NCBI RefSeq assembly: GCF_002111595.1
Contig: NZ_LUTN01000003.1
Coordinates: 62,001-126,000, forward strand
Origin: Lonsdalea britannica
Lineage (GTDB): Bacteria > Pseudomonadota > Gammaproteobacteria > Enterobacterales > Enterobacteriaceae
Direction: 5' to 3'
DNA: 64,000 nt
Shown here: positions 48,286 to 59,554 of the stretch, in pieces
How the letters are laid out: each line of letters begins with the position of its first letter
Numbering within the stretch: the first letter of the stretch is position 1
Notes under the pieces: generated by a model
Seen by the model: the letters and a program-made list of their open reading frames with translations, nothing else
The model's database searches: none
What the model was told of the DNA's origin: nothing
Made by a program: the position numbers and the translations under genes

Positions 48286-49014
48286 TCAGTGCAGGATTTT
48301 CGCCAGGAAGTCTTTAGCTCGCTCGGATTTGGGGTTGGTGAAGAAGTCTTCTTTGCGGGTGTCTTCCACAATCTTGCCCTCGTCCATAAAGATGACCCGG
48401 TGCGCCACTTTGCGGGCGAAGCCCATTTCATGGGTCACTACCATCATGGTCATCCCTTCTTGCGCCAGTTCAACCATCACGTCCAGCACTTCATTGATCA
48501 TTTCCGGATCAAGTGCGGAAGTCGGTTCGTCGAACAGCATCGCGATGGGGTCCATGCATAGCGCACGGGCGATGGCGACACGCTGCTGCTGGCCGCCGGA
48601 GAGCTGTCCCGGATATTTGTCCGCGTGGGCGGACAGACCGACACGATCCAGCAGTTTCTTGGCCTTTTCACGTGCCGGTTCGCGCTGACGCTTGAGGACT
48701 TTGACCTGCGCCAGGGTGAGGTTGTCGATGATCGACAGATGCGGGAACAGCTCAAAGTGCTGGAATACCATGCCGACTTTAGAACGCAGCTGGGCCAAAT
48801 TCGTCCGTTTGTCGTTGACGGCAATGCCATTAACTTCAATCAGGCCTTCCTGGATGGGTTCAAGTCCATTAACGGTTTTGATTAGGGTCGATTTGCCGGA
48901 ACCGGAAGGTCCGCAAACGACGACTACCTCACCTTTTTTAACTTCTGTGGAGCAGTCGGTAAGTACCTGAAATTGACCGTACCACTTAGAAACATTTTTC
49001 AGGGAAATCATCAA
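48286..49014 (-). CDS. gltL: Glutamate/aspartate ABC importer, ATPase
   Basis: A 242-residue ABC ATPase: Walker [11 protein letters not shown]-loop [12 protein letters not shown], signature [15 protein letters not shown], Walker B and D-loop [14 protein letters not shown] and switch His in VVTHEMGFA. Last gene of gltIJKL, overlapping gltK by 4 bp. Confidence 0.98.
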   Translation of the reverse strand: MMISLKNVSKWYGQFQVLTDCSTEVKKGEVVVVCGPSGSGKSTLIKTVNGLEPIQEGLIEVNGIAVNDKRTNLAQLRSKVGMVFQHFELFPHLSIIDNLTLAQVKVLKRQREPAREKAKKLLDRVGLSAHADKYPGQLSGGQQQRVAIARALCMDPIAMLFDEPTSALDPEMINEVLDVMVELAQEGMTMMVVTHEMGFARKVAHRVIFMDEGKIVEDTRKEDFFTNPKSERAKDFLAKILH

Positions 49015-49685
49015 ACCGTCCTTTTCTTCAGATAATTAACCAGCATTGATGCGCAGATGCTGATAATAAAATAAACAAACCCGGCAAACAGGATCATCTC
49101 AACCTGCGTTCCGTCGCGTTCGCCGATGCTGGACGCGGTGCGGAAGAAATCAGCCAGGCTGAGCACGTACACCAACGAGGTGTCCTGAAACAGGACAATG
49201 CCCTGAGTCAGCAGCAGAGGAACCATTGCCCGGAAAGCCTGTGGCAGAATCACCAGTCTCATGGACTGCCAATGCGTCATGCCCAGCGCCAGCGCGGCGG
49301 AAGCCTGACCGCGTGCGATACTCTGAATCCCGGCGCGGATGATCTCAGAGTAGTAGGCCGCCTCAAACAGGGAGAAGGCTACCATAGCCGAAACTAACCG
49401 AATATCGGTTTTCGGCGACAGCCCAAGCACATTTTGTAGAAAGCTTGGCACAATCAGATAAAACCACAGCAGCACCATGACCAGCGGTACGGAACGAAAC
49501 AAGTTGACGTACAGTTTGGCGAACCAGCTGATCGGTTTGAACGACGACAGCCGCATGACGGCGAGAAGGGTTCCCCAGAGAATACCGAAAATGACGGCAA
49601 TCACCGTAATTTTAATCGTCACGCCAAGGCCTTGCAGCAGGTAAGGCATGCTGGGAGCGATGGAGCTCCAGTCAAATTCATACAT
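49011..49685 (-). CDS. gltK: Glutamate/aspartate ABC importer, permease 2
   Basis: A 224-residue HisM-family permease. Begins [26 protein letters not shown] loop in [24 protein letters not shown]. About five membrane segments. The start is 2 bp from the gltJ stop and its end overlaps gltL. Confidence 0.97.
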   Translation of the reverse strand: MYEFDWSSIAPSMPYLLQGLGVTIKITVIAVIFGILWGTLLAVMRLSSFKPISWFAKLYVNLFRSVPLVMVLLWFYLIVPSFLQNVLGLSPKTDIRLVSAMVAFSLFEAAYYSEIIRAGIQSIARGQASAALALGMTHWQSMRLVILPQAFRAMVPLLLTQGIVLFQDTSLVYVLSLADFFRTASSIGERDGTQVEMILFAGFVYFIISICASMLVNYLKKRTV

Positions 49686-49687
49686 GG

Positions 49688-50428
49688 TTATTTGCTCCCC
49701 ATATTGCCCGGCAAACGGGTTTTTCTTTCAACGACCTGCATCAGCAGCATGATGATGGCGTTGATGGCGATATAGGCCAGCGTGATCGCTGTGAAAGACT
49801 CATAGGCGTGTGCGGAATAGTCGAGCAGTTTGCCCGCCTGTGCGGCCATGTCCACCAGACCGATCGTCGAGGCGATCGCGGAGTTCTTGACCAGGTTGAG
49901 CATTTCTGACGTCAAAGGCGGAACGATGACGCGATAGGCGTTGGGCAACAGCACATAGCGATAGGTCTGCGGCAGCGTCAGGCCAATCGCCAGACCGGCG
50001 GCTTTCTGCCCACGGGGCAGCGACTGGATCCCGGCGCGCACCTGTTCGCAGACGCGGGCGGCCGTGAACATGCCGAGGCAAATCATGGAGGACAGGAAGA
50101 ACTGAATGTTCGGGTCCAGCTCCGCCTTGAACCACATGCCAATGTCAACCGGCAGCAGTTCGGGGACGACCAGATACCAGATAAAGAACTGTACGATGAG
50201 CGGGACGTTACGGAACAGCTCCACATAACAGGTCCCGATGCCTGAGATGAAACGGTTGGGCGCGGTGCGCAGAATCCCTAGCAGCGAACCCAGCAGGAAT
50301 GCGATGATCCACGCGCACAGAGACAACGAAACGGTCACCTGTAGGCCGGAAATAATCCATCCGAGGTAAGTGGTATTACCGAATGGAGCGGATTGCAGGA
50401 AAATACCCCAATTCCAATCTGTTGACAT
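49688..50428 (-). CDS. gltJ: Glutamate/aspartate ABC importer, permease 1
   Basis: A 246-residue permease. Begins [28 protein letters not shown]-type loop in [25 protein letters not shown], followed by [20 protein letters not shown]. Forms the membrane pore with GltK. A terminator hairpin stands between gltI and this gene. Confidence 0.97.
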   Translation of the reverse strand: MSTDWNWGIFLQSAPFGNTTYLGWIISGLQVTVSLSLCAWIIAFLLGSLLGILRTAPNRFISGIGTCYVELFRNVPLIVQFFIWYLVVPELLPVDIGMWFKAELDPNIQFFLSSMICLGMFTAARVCEQVRAGIQSLPRGQKAAGLAIGLTLPQTYRYVLLPNAYRVIVPPLTSEMLNLVKNSAIASTIGLVDMAAQAGKLLDYSAHAYESFTAITLAYIAINAIIMLLMQVVERKTRLPGNMGSK

Positions 50429-50440
50429 AAAAAACTCCGG

Positions 50441-50467
50441 TAAAAAGGGCAGCCATCAAGGCTACCC
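50441..50467 (-). terminator. Terminator inside gltIJKL operon (3' end of SroC)
   Basis: GGGTAGCC-TTGAT-GGCTGCCC followed by TTTTT on the minus strand, 13 bp before gltJ. One T-G wobble in the stem. It would give excess gltI (binding protein) over gltJKL. Confidence 0.85.
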
Positions 50468-50590
50468 GAAGACTTGTGAACGGTCTGGAGCTCAGGGCAG
50501 GGAGCGACTGACCTGAGCCCGCCAGCATGTTCGCAAATCCGCAATCAAAATGCCTGAACCTATTTTCTTGCGAGTCTTGCCGCTTAGAAG
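50441..50590 (-). ncRNA. sroC: Probable SroC sponge RNA (gltI-gltJ intergenic)
   Basis: In E. coli and Salmonella, SroC is cut from the gltI 3' end and gltI-gltJ spacer and sponges GcvB. Here the same spacer has the same size and ends in an intrinsic terminator at its 3' end; the sequence is rich in short G/C and A/T blocks (for example GCATTTTGATTGCGG and CATGCTGGCGGGCTC). The 5' boundary lies in or near the gltI stop and is set by analogy. Pairing to GcvB was not tested. Confidence 0.65.
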
Positions 50591-51480
50591 GCTTTGTCGT
50601 TAGGCGCTTTGAACAAGGCTTTCATGTCGTCAGACAGTTCGAAGTTCAGGTTCAGATTACGCGGCGGAATAGGCTGCTTGAACCAGGTATCGAACCATTT
50701 TTCGGCTTCGCCCGACGTTTGGATCTGGGCGATGGTTTCGTCGACCAGCGCTTTGAACTGCGGATCGTCTTTACGCATCATGCAGCCATAGGCTTCTTTG
50801 GACTGCGGCTGGCCAAGAATGACCCACTGGTTTTGATTTTTCGATTTGGCGCGCTCACCCGCCAGCAGCGCATCGTCCATCATGAAAGCAACCGCACGGC
50901 CGCTTTCCAGCGTACGGAAGGAGTCGCCGTGGTCTTTCGCGCTGATGATGCGCATCTTCATTTTCTTCTCGTCGTTCATCTTGTTCAGCAACACTTCAGA
51001 GGTCGTCCCTGAGGTCACCACGACGGTTTTTCCATTTAGATCAGAGAAATCTTTGATGCCGGAATCCACTTTAGTCATCAGACGGGTGCCGATGATGAAA
51101 ATGGTGTTAGAGAAGTCGGCCTGTTTCTGACGTTCAAGGTTATTGGTGGTTGAACCACATTCCAGATCGTAGGTGCCGTTTTGCAGCAGAGGGATACGGT
51201 TCTGGGCGGTGATCGGCAGCAGTTTGACCTGAAGGTTAGGTGCCCCGATTTTCTTTTTCACCGCTTCGACGATCTTGTCTGAATAGGCTTCGGAATAGCC
51301 AACCACTTTCTGCTGGTTATCGTAATAGGAGAAAGGAACGGAAGATTCACGGTGTCCGATAACGATGACGCCGTTGTCTTTCACTTTCTTCAAGGTGCCG
51401 GTCAGCTCTTCCGCATGAGCCAGACTGCTTGCCGCTGTACCTGCCAGAAGTAGTGAAAGTGCCAGTTTACGCAATTGCAT
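50584..51480 (-). CDS. gltI: Glutamate/aspartate periplasmic binding protein
   Basis: 298 residues. Signal peptide (MQLRKLALSLLLAGTAASSLAHA), then family 3 solute-binding domain: GVIVIGHRESSVPFSYYDNQQKVVGYSEAYSDKI, CGSTTNNLERQKQADFSNT and GKTVVVTSGTTSEVLLNKMN. The CGSTTNNLER motif is typical of GltI. First gene of the operon, preceded by a 351-bp promoter region (51481-51831) that includes the lnt terminator. Confidence 0.97.
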   Translation of the reverse strand: MQLRKLALSLLLAGTAASSLAHAEELTGTLKKVKDNGVIVIGHRESSVPFSYYDNQQKVVGYSEAYSDKIVEAVKKKIGAPNLQVKLLPITAQNRIPLLQNGTYDLECGSTTNNLERQKQADFSNTIFIIGTRLMTKVDSGIKDFSDLNGKTVVVTSGTTSEVLLNKMNDEKKMKMRIISAKDHGDSFRTLESGRAVAFMMDDALLAGERAKSKNQNQWVILGQPQSKEAYGCMMRKDDPQFKALVDETIAQIQTSGEAEKWFDTWFKQPIPPRNLNLNFELSDDMKALFKAPNDKAF

Positions 51481-51772
51481 GTGCTAACTCCTTTGCTGTT
51501 GTGATGGCGCTAATCATTGAGTGGCGCTTTGCGGGTGCACCGCGAAGGCGCAAATAAACTGCAACATCGTTAAAAATAGCCAACTGTTAACAATCTGAGG
51601 CCGTTATGTATCTTTTTTGAGACTTAATCTGCACTAAATTGCAGCATTTAGTCGGCTTGGCACTGCTTTGGTGCTATCGATGCTCCGAATTCGTGCTGCG
51701 TGCGATCACACACTCTTAAAAGACGCCAGGTTGGCCGCGTCGCATAGGTTTTAGCAATTAATATGCCAGGAG

Positions 51773-51798
51773 TTAAAAAGGGCATGCTAAGCATGCCC
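51773..51798 (-). terminator. Intrinsic terminator of lnt
   Basis: GGGCATGC-TTA-GCATGCCC followed by TTTTTAACT on the minus strand, 33 bp after the lnt stop. The rest of the gap to gltI shows no gene. Confidence 0.92.
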
Positions 51799-51831
51799 TT
51801 TCTTATTCATGATGTGCGCTACCGGGTAAGA

Positions 51832-53363
51832 TCAGCGGCGGCGGATACGAGGAGAGAAGATGGCGCAGAGGCCGAACAGCAGCGTCAGCGTCCATAACGG
51901 CCACGCGCCCCAACGTGCGTAAGGCGTCATGCCGGTGGCGGGGGTGACGGAGGTTTCCAGTACATCACGCGTGAATTGCGGCAGCGAGGCGCTGACGTCG
52001 CCTTCCGGCGTGACGACCGCCGTGATCCCATTGTTCGTGCTGCGCAGCAACGGTCGGCCCAGCTCCAGCGCACGCATCCGCGCCATCTGGAAGTGCTGCC
52101 ACGGCCCGATGGAGTGGCCGAACCACGCATCGTTCGAGATGGTGAGCAGCATATCGGTATCTTCGCGGAAGTTGTCGCGCACCTGCTGACCCAGAATGAT
52201 CTCGTAGCAAATAGTGGCCGTAAGCCGGTAGCCGCTCACGTCTAGCTGCGGTTGCACATAGTTGCCGCGACTGAATGACGACATCGGTAAATCAAACAGC
52301 GGCGCCAGCGGACGGAGTAGCGTTTCCAACGGCACAAACTCGCCAAACGGCACCAAATGATGCTTGTTGTAGCGGTTGAGCGTGGGGTAACGGTACGGCT
52401 GTTTGTCACCCAGCACGATGATGCTGTTGTAATAGTCCGCGTCGTTGCCGTTAGGTCGGACGTCGACAACACCGGTGATCAGGCTGCTGTGACGCTCAAG
52501 CAGCGCACGGTCGACCAGACGCAGATACTCTTGCTGGCGCGCTTCGACGTCGGGGATGGCCGACTCCGGCCAGATAATGATCGGCGCTTTACCCATCACG
52601 GGCAGACTGCTGTCCAGATAAATTTTTAGCGTATTCAGCAGCTCGTCGGGATCCCATTTCAGCGACTGGGGAATATTGCCTTGCACCAGCGCGACGTTGA
52701 CCGCGCGATCAGGCTCCAGTTTGAACCAGGCAATGCCTCGTAATGGCCACGGCAGCAGTAGCATGGCCGCGGCGGCGAGCACGGGCAGCCAGCGGCGGGC
52801 CGTGACGGCAAACGTCAGTAACCCACTGATGATCATCAGCACAAACGTGATGGTGTCCACGCCGAGAATCGGCGCCAGCCCCTTTAAAGGGCCGTCGATT
52901 TGGCTATAGCCGAACTGAAGCCACGGAAAGCCGGTTAGCACCCAGCCGCGCAGGAACTCGGTCAGCTGCCAGAGCGCGGGCGCGGCGATAGCGACGCGCC
53001 ACAGGTTCGTCTTGGGCCAAAAGCGGGCCAGGACGCCGGCAAACAGCATCGGGTACAGCGCCAGATAGAGCGCCAGCAGAATGACCAGACCCACGTTGAT
53101 GGGGCCTGGCATACCGCCGAAATTGGCGATGCTGACATACACCCACTGTACGCCGCTGATAAACAGGCCGAAGCCCCATGCAAAGCCAACGGCAGCAGAT
53201 TGACGAACGCTGCGGCCGAGCGTGAGCGCCTGCAGGCCGAACAGAGAAATAAGGCGGCGGGCCAGAGATCGAAAGGCGAGAATGCCAGCGTGCCGCTGGC
53301 GCCGAATAAAAGCGCCAGCAGAAGACGACTCTGCTGGCGTTGTAATAGGGAAGCGACAGCCAT
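51832..53363 (-). CDS. lnt: Apolipoprotein N-acyltransferase, one-base frameshift
   Basis: Adds the third acyl chain to lipoproteins. The first frame gives [32 protein letters not shown]; the next continues [33 protein letters not shown] and on. Nitrilase-type triad: Glu in [10 protein letters not shown], Lys in [11 protein letters not shown], Cys in [10 protein letters not shown]. The break is at about 53250 in TTA-TTTCTCTG. Restored length is 510 residues against 512 in E. coli. lnt is essential in E. coli, so a sequencing error is likely. This protein would modify BamC, LptE, RlpA and the lipoprotein at 8085. Confidence 0.94.
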
Positions 53364-53369
53364 TGCTGA

Positions 53370-54248
53370 TTAGTTTTCCAATATAGGTTGCGGAGCGTAG
53401 TCAGGTATTCTGACATGCACCTGAATAATCCTGCGGCTGTCCGCCATCGCGACTTTGAACTGGTAACCGCCCAGTTCAATGGTTTCGCCCCGAGCCGGCA
53501 AGTGGCCGAACGCCTGCATGACCAATCCGCCGATGGTGTCGACTTCGTCATCGCTGAATTGGGTGGAGAACGACTCGTTAAAGTCTTCAATCGGCGTTAA
53601 CGCGCGGACGGTATAGGTCTGGCGAGTCAGATGGCGGATGTCGCGATCTTCCTCGTCATCGTATTCGTCTTCGATCTCCCCGACGATCAGCTCCAGAATA
53701 TCTTCAATGGTGACCAGTCCGGACACCCCGCCGAATTCATCAATGACGATAGCCATGTGATAGCGCAGCGAGCGGAATTCATTGAGCATGCGGTCGACGC
53801 GTTTGCTTTCCGGGACGACGACCGCAGGGCGCAGGACTTTGTCCATGCTGAATGGTTCGGAATCGCTGCGCATGAACGGCAGCAGATCCTTGGCCATCAG
53901 AATCCCTTCGATGTGGTCTTTATCTTCGCTGATGACCGGGAAGCGGGAGTGGGCGGACTCGATAATCACGTCCAGGCACTCTTCAAGCGTTTGGTTGTGC
54001 TTCAGGGTAATCATCTGCGAACGCGGGATCATGATGTCCCGTACTCGCTGTTCAGCGATATCCATTACCCCTTCCAGCATATCGCGGGTTTCCGGGTCGA
54101 TGAGATCGTTTTGTTCCGAATCACGAATCAGCGTGAGCAGGTCGTTACGATCTTTGGGTTCACCGTGAAAAAGCTGGTTGAGAATAAGAGAAAAGAAGCC
54201 CTTTTTGGGGCTGGGGTTATCGCTGTTGGAAGAATGGTCGTCGCTCAT
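53370..54248 (-). CDS. corC: CBS-domain protein CorC/YbeX
   Basis: 292 residues, as in E. coli. Two CBS domains ([27 protein letters not shown] and [18 protein letters not shown] to [19 protein letters not shown]) and a C-terminal transporter-associated domain. ATG 54248 starts the conserved [18 protein letters not shown]. Linked to magnesium and cobalt resistance and to ribosome function; the role remains unclear. lnt follows after 6 bp. Confidence 0.95.
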   Translation of the reverse strand: MSDDHSSNSDNPSPKKGFFSLILNQLFHGEPKDRNDLLTLIRDSEQNDLIDPETRDMLEGVMDIAEQRVRDIMIPRSQMITLKHNQTLEECLDVIIESAHSRFPVISEDKDHIEGILMAKDLLPFMRSDSEPFSMDKVLRPAVVVPESKRVDRMLNEFRSLRYHMAIVIDEFGGVSGLVTIEDILELIVGEIEDEYDDEEDRDIRHLTRQTYTVRALTPIEDFNESFSTQFSDDEVDTIGGLVMQAFGHLPARGETIELGGYQFKVAMADSRRIIQVHVRIPDYAPQPILEN

Positions 54249-54366
54249 GGCGTATCTGTTAACGTCTCTCAGGTTAGGAAAAGATAACCAGCGGGGTAAG
54301 TCGTGCGATGCCGCCGCTGGCGTACAGCTGTGTAAGATACCGAATTTAACGCAACTCGGTAACCGT

Positions 54367-54831
54367 TTATTTTTCTGCCAGGTAAGGATCCGCGAATCCC
54401 ATGCCCTGCATGATCTCGGTTTCCAGCGATTCCATTTCTTCGGCCTCGCTGTCTTCGATGTGATCGTACCCCAGCAGATGCAGGCAGCCGTGCACCACCA
54501 TGTGCGCCCAGTGCTCTTCCTGCGTTTTTTCCTGCTCGGCGGCTTCTTGTTCAACTACCTGACGGCAGATGATCAGATCGCCCAGCAGCGGCAGTTCAAC
54601 TTCCGGCGGCGCTTCGAACGGGAAAGACAGCACGTTGGTGGGCTTGTCTTTCCCGCGGTAGGTGTGGTTCAGCTCATGGCTTTCCGCCTCATCGACGATG
54701 CGGATCGTCACTTCCGACTCGGCCTGAAACTGAGGCAGCACCGCATCCAGCCAGCGCTGAAAATGCGCTTCTGAAGGCAGGCCGTCGCTGTTTTCACAGG
54801 CAATTTGCAGATCGAGAATTACCTGACTCAT
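54367..54831 (-). CDS. ybeY: Endoribonuclease YbeY
   Basis: 154 residues; a zinc-dependent RNase for 16S rRNA maturation and rRNA quality control. The metal site [11 protein letters not shown] (about 114-124) is complete and preceded by TNVLSFPF and [11 protein letters not shown]. Overlaps ybeZ by 4 bp. Confidence 0.97.
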   Translation of the reverse strand: MSQVILDLQIACENSDGLPSEAHFQRWLDAVLPQFQAESEVTIRIVDEAESHELNHTYRGKDKPTNVLSFPFEAPPEVELPLLGDLIICRQVVEQEAAEQEKTQEEHWAHMVVHGCLHLLGYDHIEDSEAEEMESLETEIMQGMGFADPYLAEK

Positions 54832-55882
54832 TTCTGCTCCTGCCCGGCGGCTTGCAGCGCTTCGTGTTTACGCTGTTCGGCCAGCGCGTCTTTTCGCTTT
54901 TGCTCCGCCGTTTCCCAGGCTTCATAGGCATTGACGATACGAGCGACCACCGGGTGGCGCACCACGTCTTCACTGTGGAAGAAGTTGAAACTGATTTCTT
55001 CGACGTCGGACAACACTTCAATCGCGTGCCGCAACCCGGATTTCTGGTTGCGCGGCAGATCGATCTGCGTCACGTCGCCGGTAATCACGGCTTTCGAATT
55101 GAAGCCGATACGCGTCAGGAACATCTTCATCTGTTCGATCGTGGTGTTCTGACTTTCATCCAGAATGATGAAGCGTCGTTGAGCGTACGGCCGCGCATAT
55201 AAGCGAGCGGGGCGACTTCAATCACATTGCGTTCAATCAGCTTCTCGACTTTTTCGAAGCCCAGCATTTCGAACAGCGCGTCATACAGCGGGCGCAGATA
55301 CGGGTCCACTTTCTGGCTCAGGTCACCCGGCAAAAAGCCCAGTTTTTCACCGGCCTCCACCGCCGGACGGGTCAGCAGAATGCGGCGAATTTCCTGACGC
55401 TCCAGCGCATCGACGGCGGCGGCGACCGCCAGATAGGTTTTCCCGGTCCCGGCCGGGCCCACGCCAAACGAGATGTCGTGGTCAAGAATATGGGCGACGT
55501 ACTGCGCCTGATTCGGCGTACGCGGTTTAATGACGCCGCGTTTGGTGCGAATGTTCACCGCTTTGCCGAATTCTGGCACGCTGTCGGCGGATTGCTCCAA
55601 GACGCCGGACTCTTTGATCGCCAGATGAATCTGTTCCGGGTCGATATCCTGGCTAGTGCCTTTCATCGGCGCGGTATCAACGTACAGGTGCAGCAGGATA
55701 TCGGCTGCTGCCTTGACGCACAGTTCGGTTCCGACCAGTTTGAATTGATTGTCGCGTCGGTTGATTTCAATGCCCAGGCGGCGTTCCAACTGTTTGATAT
55801 TGTCGTCGAACGGGCCGCACAGGCTGAGTAAACGTTTATTGTCCGCGGGTTCGAGGGTGATCTCTTTGGTCGTTACGTTCAA
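54828..55882 (-). CDS. ybeZ: PhoH-family ATPase YbeZ, one-base frameshift
   Basis: An ATPase partner of YbeY. Walker [12 protein letters not shown]; the frame then breaks at about 55171-55172 in [20 protein letters not shown], exactly at the Walker B strand (GACGCTTTCATC became GACGCTTCATC). The next frame continues [26 protein letters not shown]. Restored length is about 351 residues. Upstream of ybeY in the miaB-ybeZ-ybeY-ybeX-lnt series. Confidence 0.94.
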
Positions 55883-56101
55883 ATTATTCCTCTTGGTATT
55901 TAACCGGAAAATGGACGGATTGAGACTGGAGTCCCGTCGGCTGGCGATCGCCAGCTATGCATGAATAACCATGATTATTTATCGCTAACCCGAAAAGGCG
56001 CAAGTCGCACTACCGATATTGGGGGCAGTTTCATAAAAACAAGGCAGGAGCATCGGGATGGGAACACGGGCAGCCAACGCTGCCCGGCGATAGCGGGATT
56101 A

Positions 56102-57526
56102 TCAGGGTTGATAAAGACCCACGCCAATCTCATTTTCTTTACGGGTGCGGGCGATAACCGCCGCCGGCGATTCAATCACGCGCAGTCCCATCTGCTCTTC
56201 GGTGCGGACCAGCACGCCGCGCAGCGAGTTCGGGTAAACGTCGACGATTTCCACGTCGACAAACTTGCCGATCATTTTCGGAGTCCCTTCGAAGTTCACG
56301 ACGCGGTTATTCTCGGTACGCCCGGATAGCTCCATGACGCTTTTACGCGATGTGCCTTCAACCAGCACGCGCTGCACGGTGCCCATCATCTGACGGCTGA
56401 AACGCATGGCCTGCTGGGTGATACGTTCCTGCAGAAGATACAGACGCTGTTTTTTCTCGTCTTCGCTAACGTCGTCCACCATATCGGCCGCCGGGGTGCC
56501 GGGACGCGGTGAATAGATGAAGCTGAAGCTCATGTCGAAATTGACGTCGGCAATGAGTTTCATGGTCTGCTCAAAGTCGTCATTCGTCTCACCGGGGAAG
56601 CCGACGATAAAGTCGGAGCTGATCTGAATGCCCGGGCGTGCTTTATGCAGTTTGCGAATAATCGCCTTGTATTCCAGCGCGGTATGACGACGCTTCATCA
56701 TGGTCAGTACCCGGTCTGAGCCGCTTTGTACCGGCAGATGCAGGAAGCTGACCAGTTCCGGCGTATCTTCATAGACGCTAATGATATCGTCGGTGAATTC
56801 GATCGGATAGCTGGTAGTGAAGCGGATGCGGTCGATGCCGTCGATGGCGGCGACCAAACGAATCAGCTCCGCGAAGCTACAGATGTTGCCGTCATAGGTT
56901 TCGCCGCGGTAGGCGTTAACGTTCTGACCCAGCAGGTTGACTTCGCGCACGCCCTGTTCGGCCAGCTGCGCGATTTCAAACAGCACATCGTCGCAGGGAC
57001 GGCTGACTTCTTCGCCGCGGGTATAAGGCACGACGCAGTATGTACAATATTTATTACAGCCTTCCATGATGGAGACGAAGGCGGTCGGGCCTTCCGCCCG
57101 CGGTTCCGGCAGACGGTCGAATTTCTCGATTTCGGGGAAGCTCACGTCAATAATTGGGCTGCGCGTACCGCTCACGTGGTTAATCATTTCCGGCAGGCGG
57201 TGCAGTGTTTGCGGCCCGAAAATAACGTCCACGTAGTGGGCGCGTTCACGAATATGCGCGCCTTCCTGAGACGCCACGCAGCCACCGACGCCAATAATCA
57301 GGTTCGGATTGCTGTCTTTCAGCGCTTTCCAGCGGCCGAGCTGATGAAAGACTTTTTCCTGCGCCTTTTCACGGATCGAACAGGTGTTCAGCAGCAGAAT
57401 GTCCGCCTCTTCTGCGATTTCGGTCAGCTCATAACCGTGAGTGCTTTCCAGTAAGCCGGCTATCTTGGATGAATCGTATTCATTCATCTGACAGCCCCAG
57501 GTTTTTATATGCAGTTTTTTTGTCAT
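56102..57526 (-). CDS. miaB: tRNA-2-methylthio-N6-isopentenyladenosine synthase
   Basis: A radical-SAM methylthiotransferase, 474 residues. N-terminal cluster Cys in [20 protein letters not shown] and GGCVASQEG; radical-SAM motif CNKYCTYC; C-terminal TRAM domain ([16 protein letters not shown]). ATG 57526 matches the E. coli start; one two codons upstream is possible. No defects. Confidence 0.98.
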   Translation of the reverse strand: MTKKLHIKTWGCQMNEYDSSKIAGLLESTHGYELTEIAEEADILLLNTCSIREKAQEKVFHQLGRWKALKDSNPNLIIGVGGCVASQEGAHIRERAHYVDVIFGPQTLHRLPEMINHVSGTRSPIIDVSFPEIEKFDRLPEPRAEGPTAFVSIMEGCNKYCTYCVVPYTRGEEVSRPCDDVLFEIAQLAEQGVREVNLLGQNVNAYRGETYDGNICSFAELIRLVAAIDGIDRIRFTTSYPIEFTDDIISVYEDTPELVSFLHLPVQSGSDRVLTMMKRRHTALEYKAIIRKLHKARPGIQISSDFIVGFPGETNDDFEQTMKLIADVNFDMSFSFIYSPRPGTPAADMVDDVSEDEKKQRLYLLQERITQQAMRFSRQMMGTVQRVLVEGTSRKSVMELSGRTENNRVVNFEGTPKMIGKFVDVEIVDVYPNSLRGVLVRTEEQMGLRVIESPAAVIARTRKENEIGVGLYQP

Positions 57527-57723
57527 CGTCATCGACTTGCCATTACTCAGTTCGGGTGAACACGCTTTACCTTGATGCGGCGCGTATTGTAATCGTTTGG
57601 CACCGCTGTGACCAGCATGCGCCCATCTTCGCTTTTCTGATAAAAACGGCCGAAATCCAGTAAACTGTGCTTAATTCTCTTCCTGTTATGCACGGGACTT
57701 TCTCTAGAAATAGTGGGGCACGT

Positions 57724-58890
57724 ATGCACTTTGACGCAGTCATCGTCGGCGGGGGCATGGTGGGCGCCGCCGCCGCATTAGGATTGGCGCAGAATGGTTT
57801 TCAGGTAGCGCTGGTGGAGCAAGAGGCGCCATCGGCGTTCGATGCAGAAAGTCCGCCGGATTTGCGTTTATCGGCGATTGGCTATGCTTCAGTGGCGATA
57901 CTACGCCAGTTAGGGGCATGGGCGAACGTGGAACAGATGCGCAGCGCCCCGTATCGTCGCTTGGAAACCTGGGAGTGGGACAGCGCCCGTGTCGCATTCG
58001 ACGCCAGCGAACTGAGCTTGCCGGAATTGGGTTACATGGTCGAAAACCGGGTGCTGCAACGGGCGCTCTGGCAGTCGTTGGAAAACACGCAAGGAGTGAC
58101 GTTTCTATGCCCGCGGCATCTCAAACAGTTGGATTACGACGCGCCAGTCTGGCGGGTGACGCTGGATGATGACTCCGTCATTGAAACAACACTGGTGGTG
58201 GGCGCGGATGGCGCGCAGTCTCGGGTTCGGCAGTGGGCAGGGATTGGCGTCAGCGGTTGGCAGTATCGCCAGTCTTGCATGTTGATTAGCGTTCGCACGG
58301 AGGGGCCACAACAGGATGTCACCTGGCAGCAGTTTACGCCGGAGGGGCCGCGAGCCTTCTTGCCCTTGTTCGACCAGTGGGGATCGCTGGTGTGGTACGA
58401 CAGTCCGCAACGTATTCGCCAGTTGCAAAGTCTGCCGATGACGCAATTGGATGACGCTATCGCCGAGACCTTCCCAGCGCGTATTGGGCGTGTGAATGCT
58501 GTGGCGGCGGGCGCATTCCCGCTGATTCGTCGGCATGCCCAGCGCTATGTCTTGCCGGGATTGGTGCTGCTGGGGGATGCGGCGCATACCATTAACCCGC
58601 TGGCGGGGCAGGGCGTGAACCTGGGCTATCGTGATGTCGAAGCCTTGCTGGAGATAGTAACTCAGGCGCGCGATCGAGGGGAGTGCTGGCATGAAGAATC
58701 CGTCCTGTTACGCTATCAACAGCGACGCAGGACAGACAATCTGCTGATGCAAAGCGGGATGGATTTATTCTACGGGGCGTTCAGCAACCGGCTGGCGCCA
58801 TTGACGTTGGCAAGGAATGTGGCGCTGATGGCGGCTCAGCGGGCGGGTAAGCTTAAACTTCGTGCGATGAAATACGCGCTGGGGCTTTAG
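57724..58890 (+). CDS. ubiF: 2-octaprenyl-3-methyl-6-methoxy-1,4-benzoquinol hydroxylase
   Basis: An FAD monooxygenase of ubiquinone synthesis, about 388 residues. Dinucleotide motif FDAVIVGGGMVGAAAALGLAQNGF, the DG motif VVGADGAQSRVRQ and the FAD-ribityl motif LLGDAAHTINPLAGQGVNLGYRD. ATG 57724 begins at the Rossmann strand; an in-frame ATG at 57667 adds a non-conserved leader. Divergent from miaB as in E. coli. Confidence 0.95.
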   Translation: MHFDAVIVGGGMVGAAAALGLAQNGFQVALVEQEAPSAFDAESPPDLRLSAIGYASVAILRQLGAWANVEQMRSAPYRRLETWEWDSARVAFDASELSLPELGYMVENRVLQRALWQSLENTQGVTFLCPRHLKQLDYDAPVWRVTLDDDSVIETTLVVGADGAQSRVRQWAGIGVSGWQYRQSCMLISVRTEGPQQDVTWQQFTPEGPRAFLPLFDQWGSLVWYDSPQRIRQLQSLPMTQLDDAIAETFPARIGRVNAVAAGAFPLIRRHAQRYVLPGLVLLGDAAHTINPLAGQGVNLGYRDVEALLEIVTQARDRGECWHEESVLLRYQQRRRTDNLLMQSGMDLFYGAFSNRLAPLTLARNVALMAAQRAGKLKLRAMKYALGL

Positions 58891-58981
58891 TCCGGGCGGC
58901 CCGTCGAGGCCGCGTTTAAGTTCGCCGGGGTAGAGTGTGGCACGCTGTACGCGTTTTCCAACAACCATCTATGTGAAGAGA

Positions 58982-59314
58982 ATGATGATATATCTCTATT
59001 TGAGTTTGGCGATTGTCTCCGAAGTGATTGCGACGACGGCGCTCAAGCTATCTGACAGTTTTACGCGTTTAGTCCCGAGCGTGGTGACCGTGGTGTTCTA
59101 TGTGGTGGCTTTTTACTGCCTGACGATCACGATGCGCACGCTACCGACAGGTATCATCTATGCCATCTGGTCAGGGGCGGGGATTGTATTGATTGCTGCC
59201 GTGAGCTGGGCTATCTATGGTCAACGTCTGGATTTTCCGGCTGTACTGGGCATGGGGCTGATTATTGCTGGCGTCGTCGTGATCAACGTCTTCTCCAAAT
59301 CAGTGGCGCATTAA
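58982..59314 (+). CDS. emrE: Small multidrug resistance efflux protein (EmrE type)
   Basis: 110 residues with four membrane helices; an antiparallel dimer exchanging protons for cationic drugs. The essential Glu14 is in AIVSEVIATT (numbering from ATG 58982), with YAIWSGAGIVLIAAVSW and YGQRLDFPA matching EmrE. Start supported by GTGAAGAGA just upstream. Lies between ubiF and the tRNA operon, a non-E. coli position. Confidence 0.92.
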   Translation: MMIYLYLSLAIVSEVIATTALKLSDSFTRLVPSVVTVVFYVVAFYCLTITMRTLPTGIIYAIWSGAGIVLIAAVSWAIYGQRLDFPAVLGMGLIIAGVVVINVFSKSVAH

Positions 59315-59440
59315 TAGAAAGATAGAGAGAAGGGATGAGCGTTGACGTGCCTCGGGCCGGTGTGTGCATTATAGAAAGGTGAAAACGGCTTGTGGGTCAG
59401 AGGAGGGAGTGCGTCAATGCGAGTCTGGATCGCAAGCAAC

Positions 59441-59467
59441 AAAAAAGCTGCATAAGCAGGCTTTTTT
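59441..59467 (-). terminator. Terminator of the tRNA operon
   Basis: On the minus strand AAAAAAGCCTGC-TTAT-GCAGCTTTTTTG: a short stem with a one-base bulge and six Ts. It begins 7 bp after the last tRNA. Confidence 0.85.
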
Positions 59468-59474
59468 GTATTCG

Positions 59475-59548
59475 TGGCTGGGGTACCAGGATTCGAACCT
59501 GGGATGCCGGAATCAGAATCCGGTGCCTTACCGCTTGGCGATACCCCA
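59475..59548 (-). tRNA. glnX: tRNA-Gln (anticodon CTG)
   Basis: Acceptor TGGGGTA/TACCCCA, D-arm GCCAAGCGGTAAGGC, anticodon arm CCGGA-TTCTGAT-TCCGG, T-arm CCAGG-TTCGAAT-CCTGG, encoded CCA. Complete cloverleaf. Last gene of the operon. Same anticodon and sequence as the copy at 59677. Confidence 0.97.
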
Positions 59549-59554
59549 ATAATG

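Noticed and set aside
5034-55882. Frame breaks read as pseudogenes or genome decay
   Set aside because: Almost all are single one-base losses with perfect resumption, no accumulated stops, shared contexts, and they hit essential genes.
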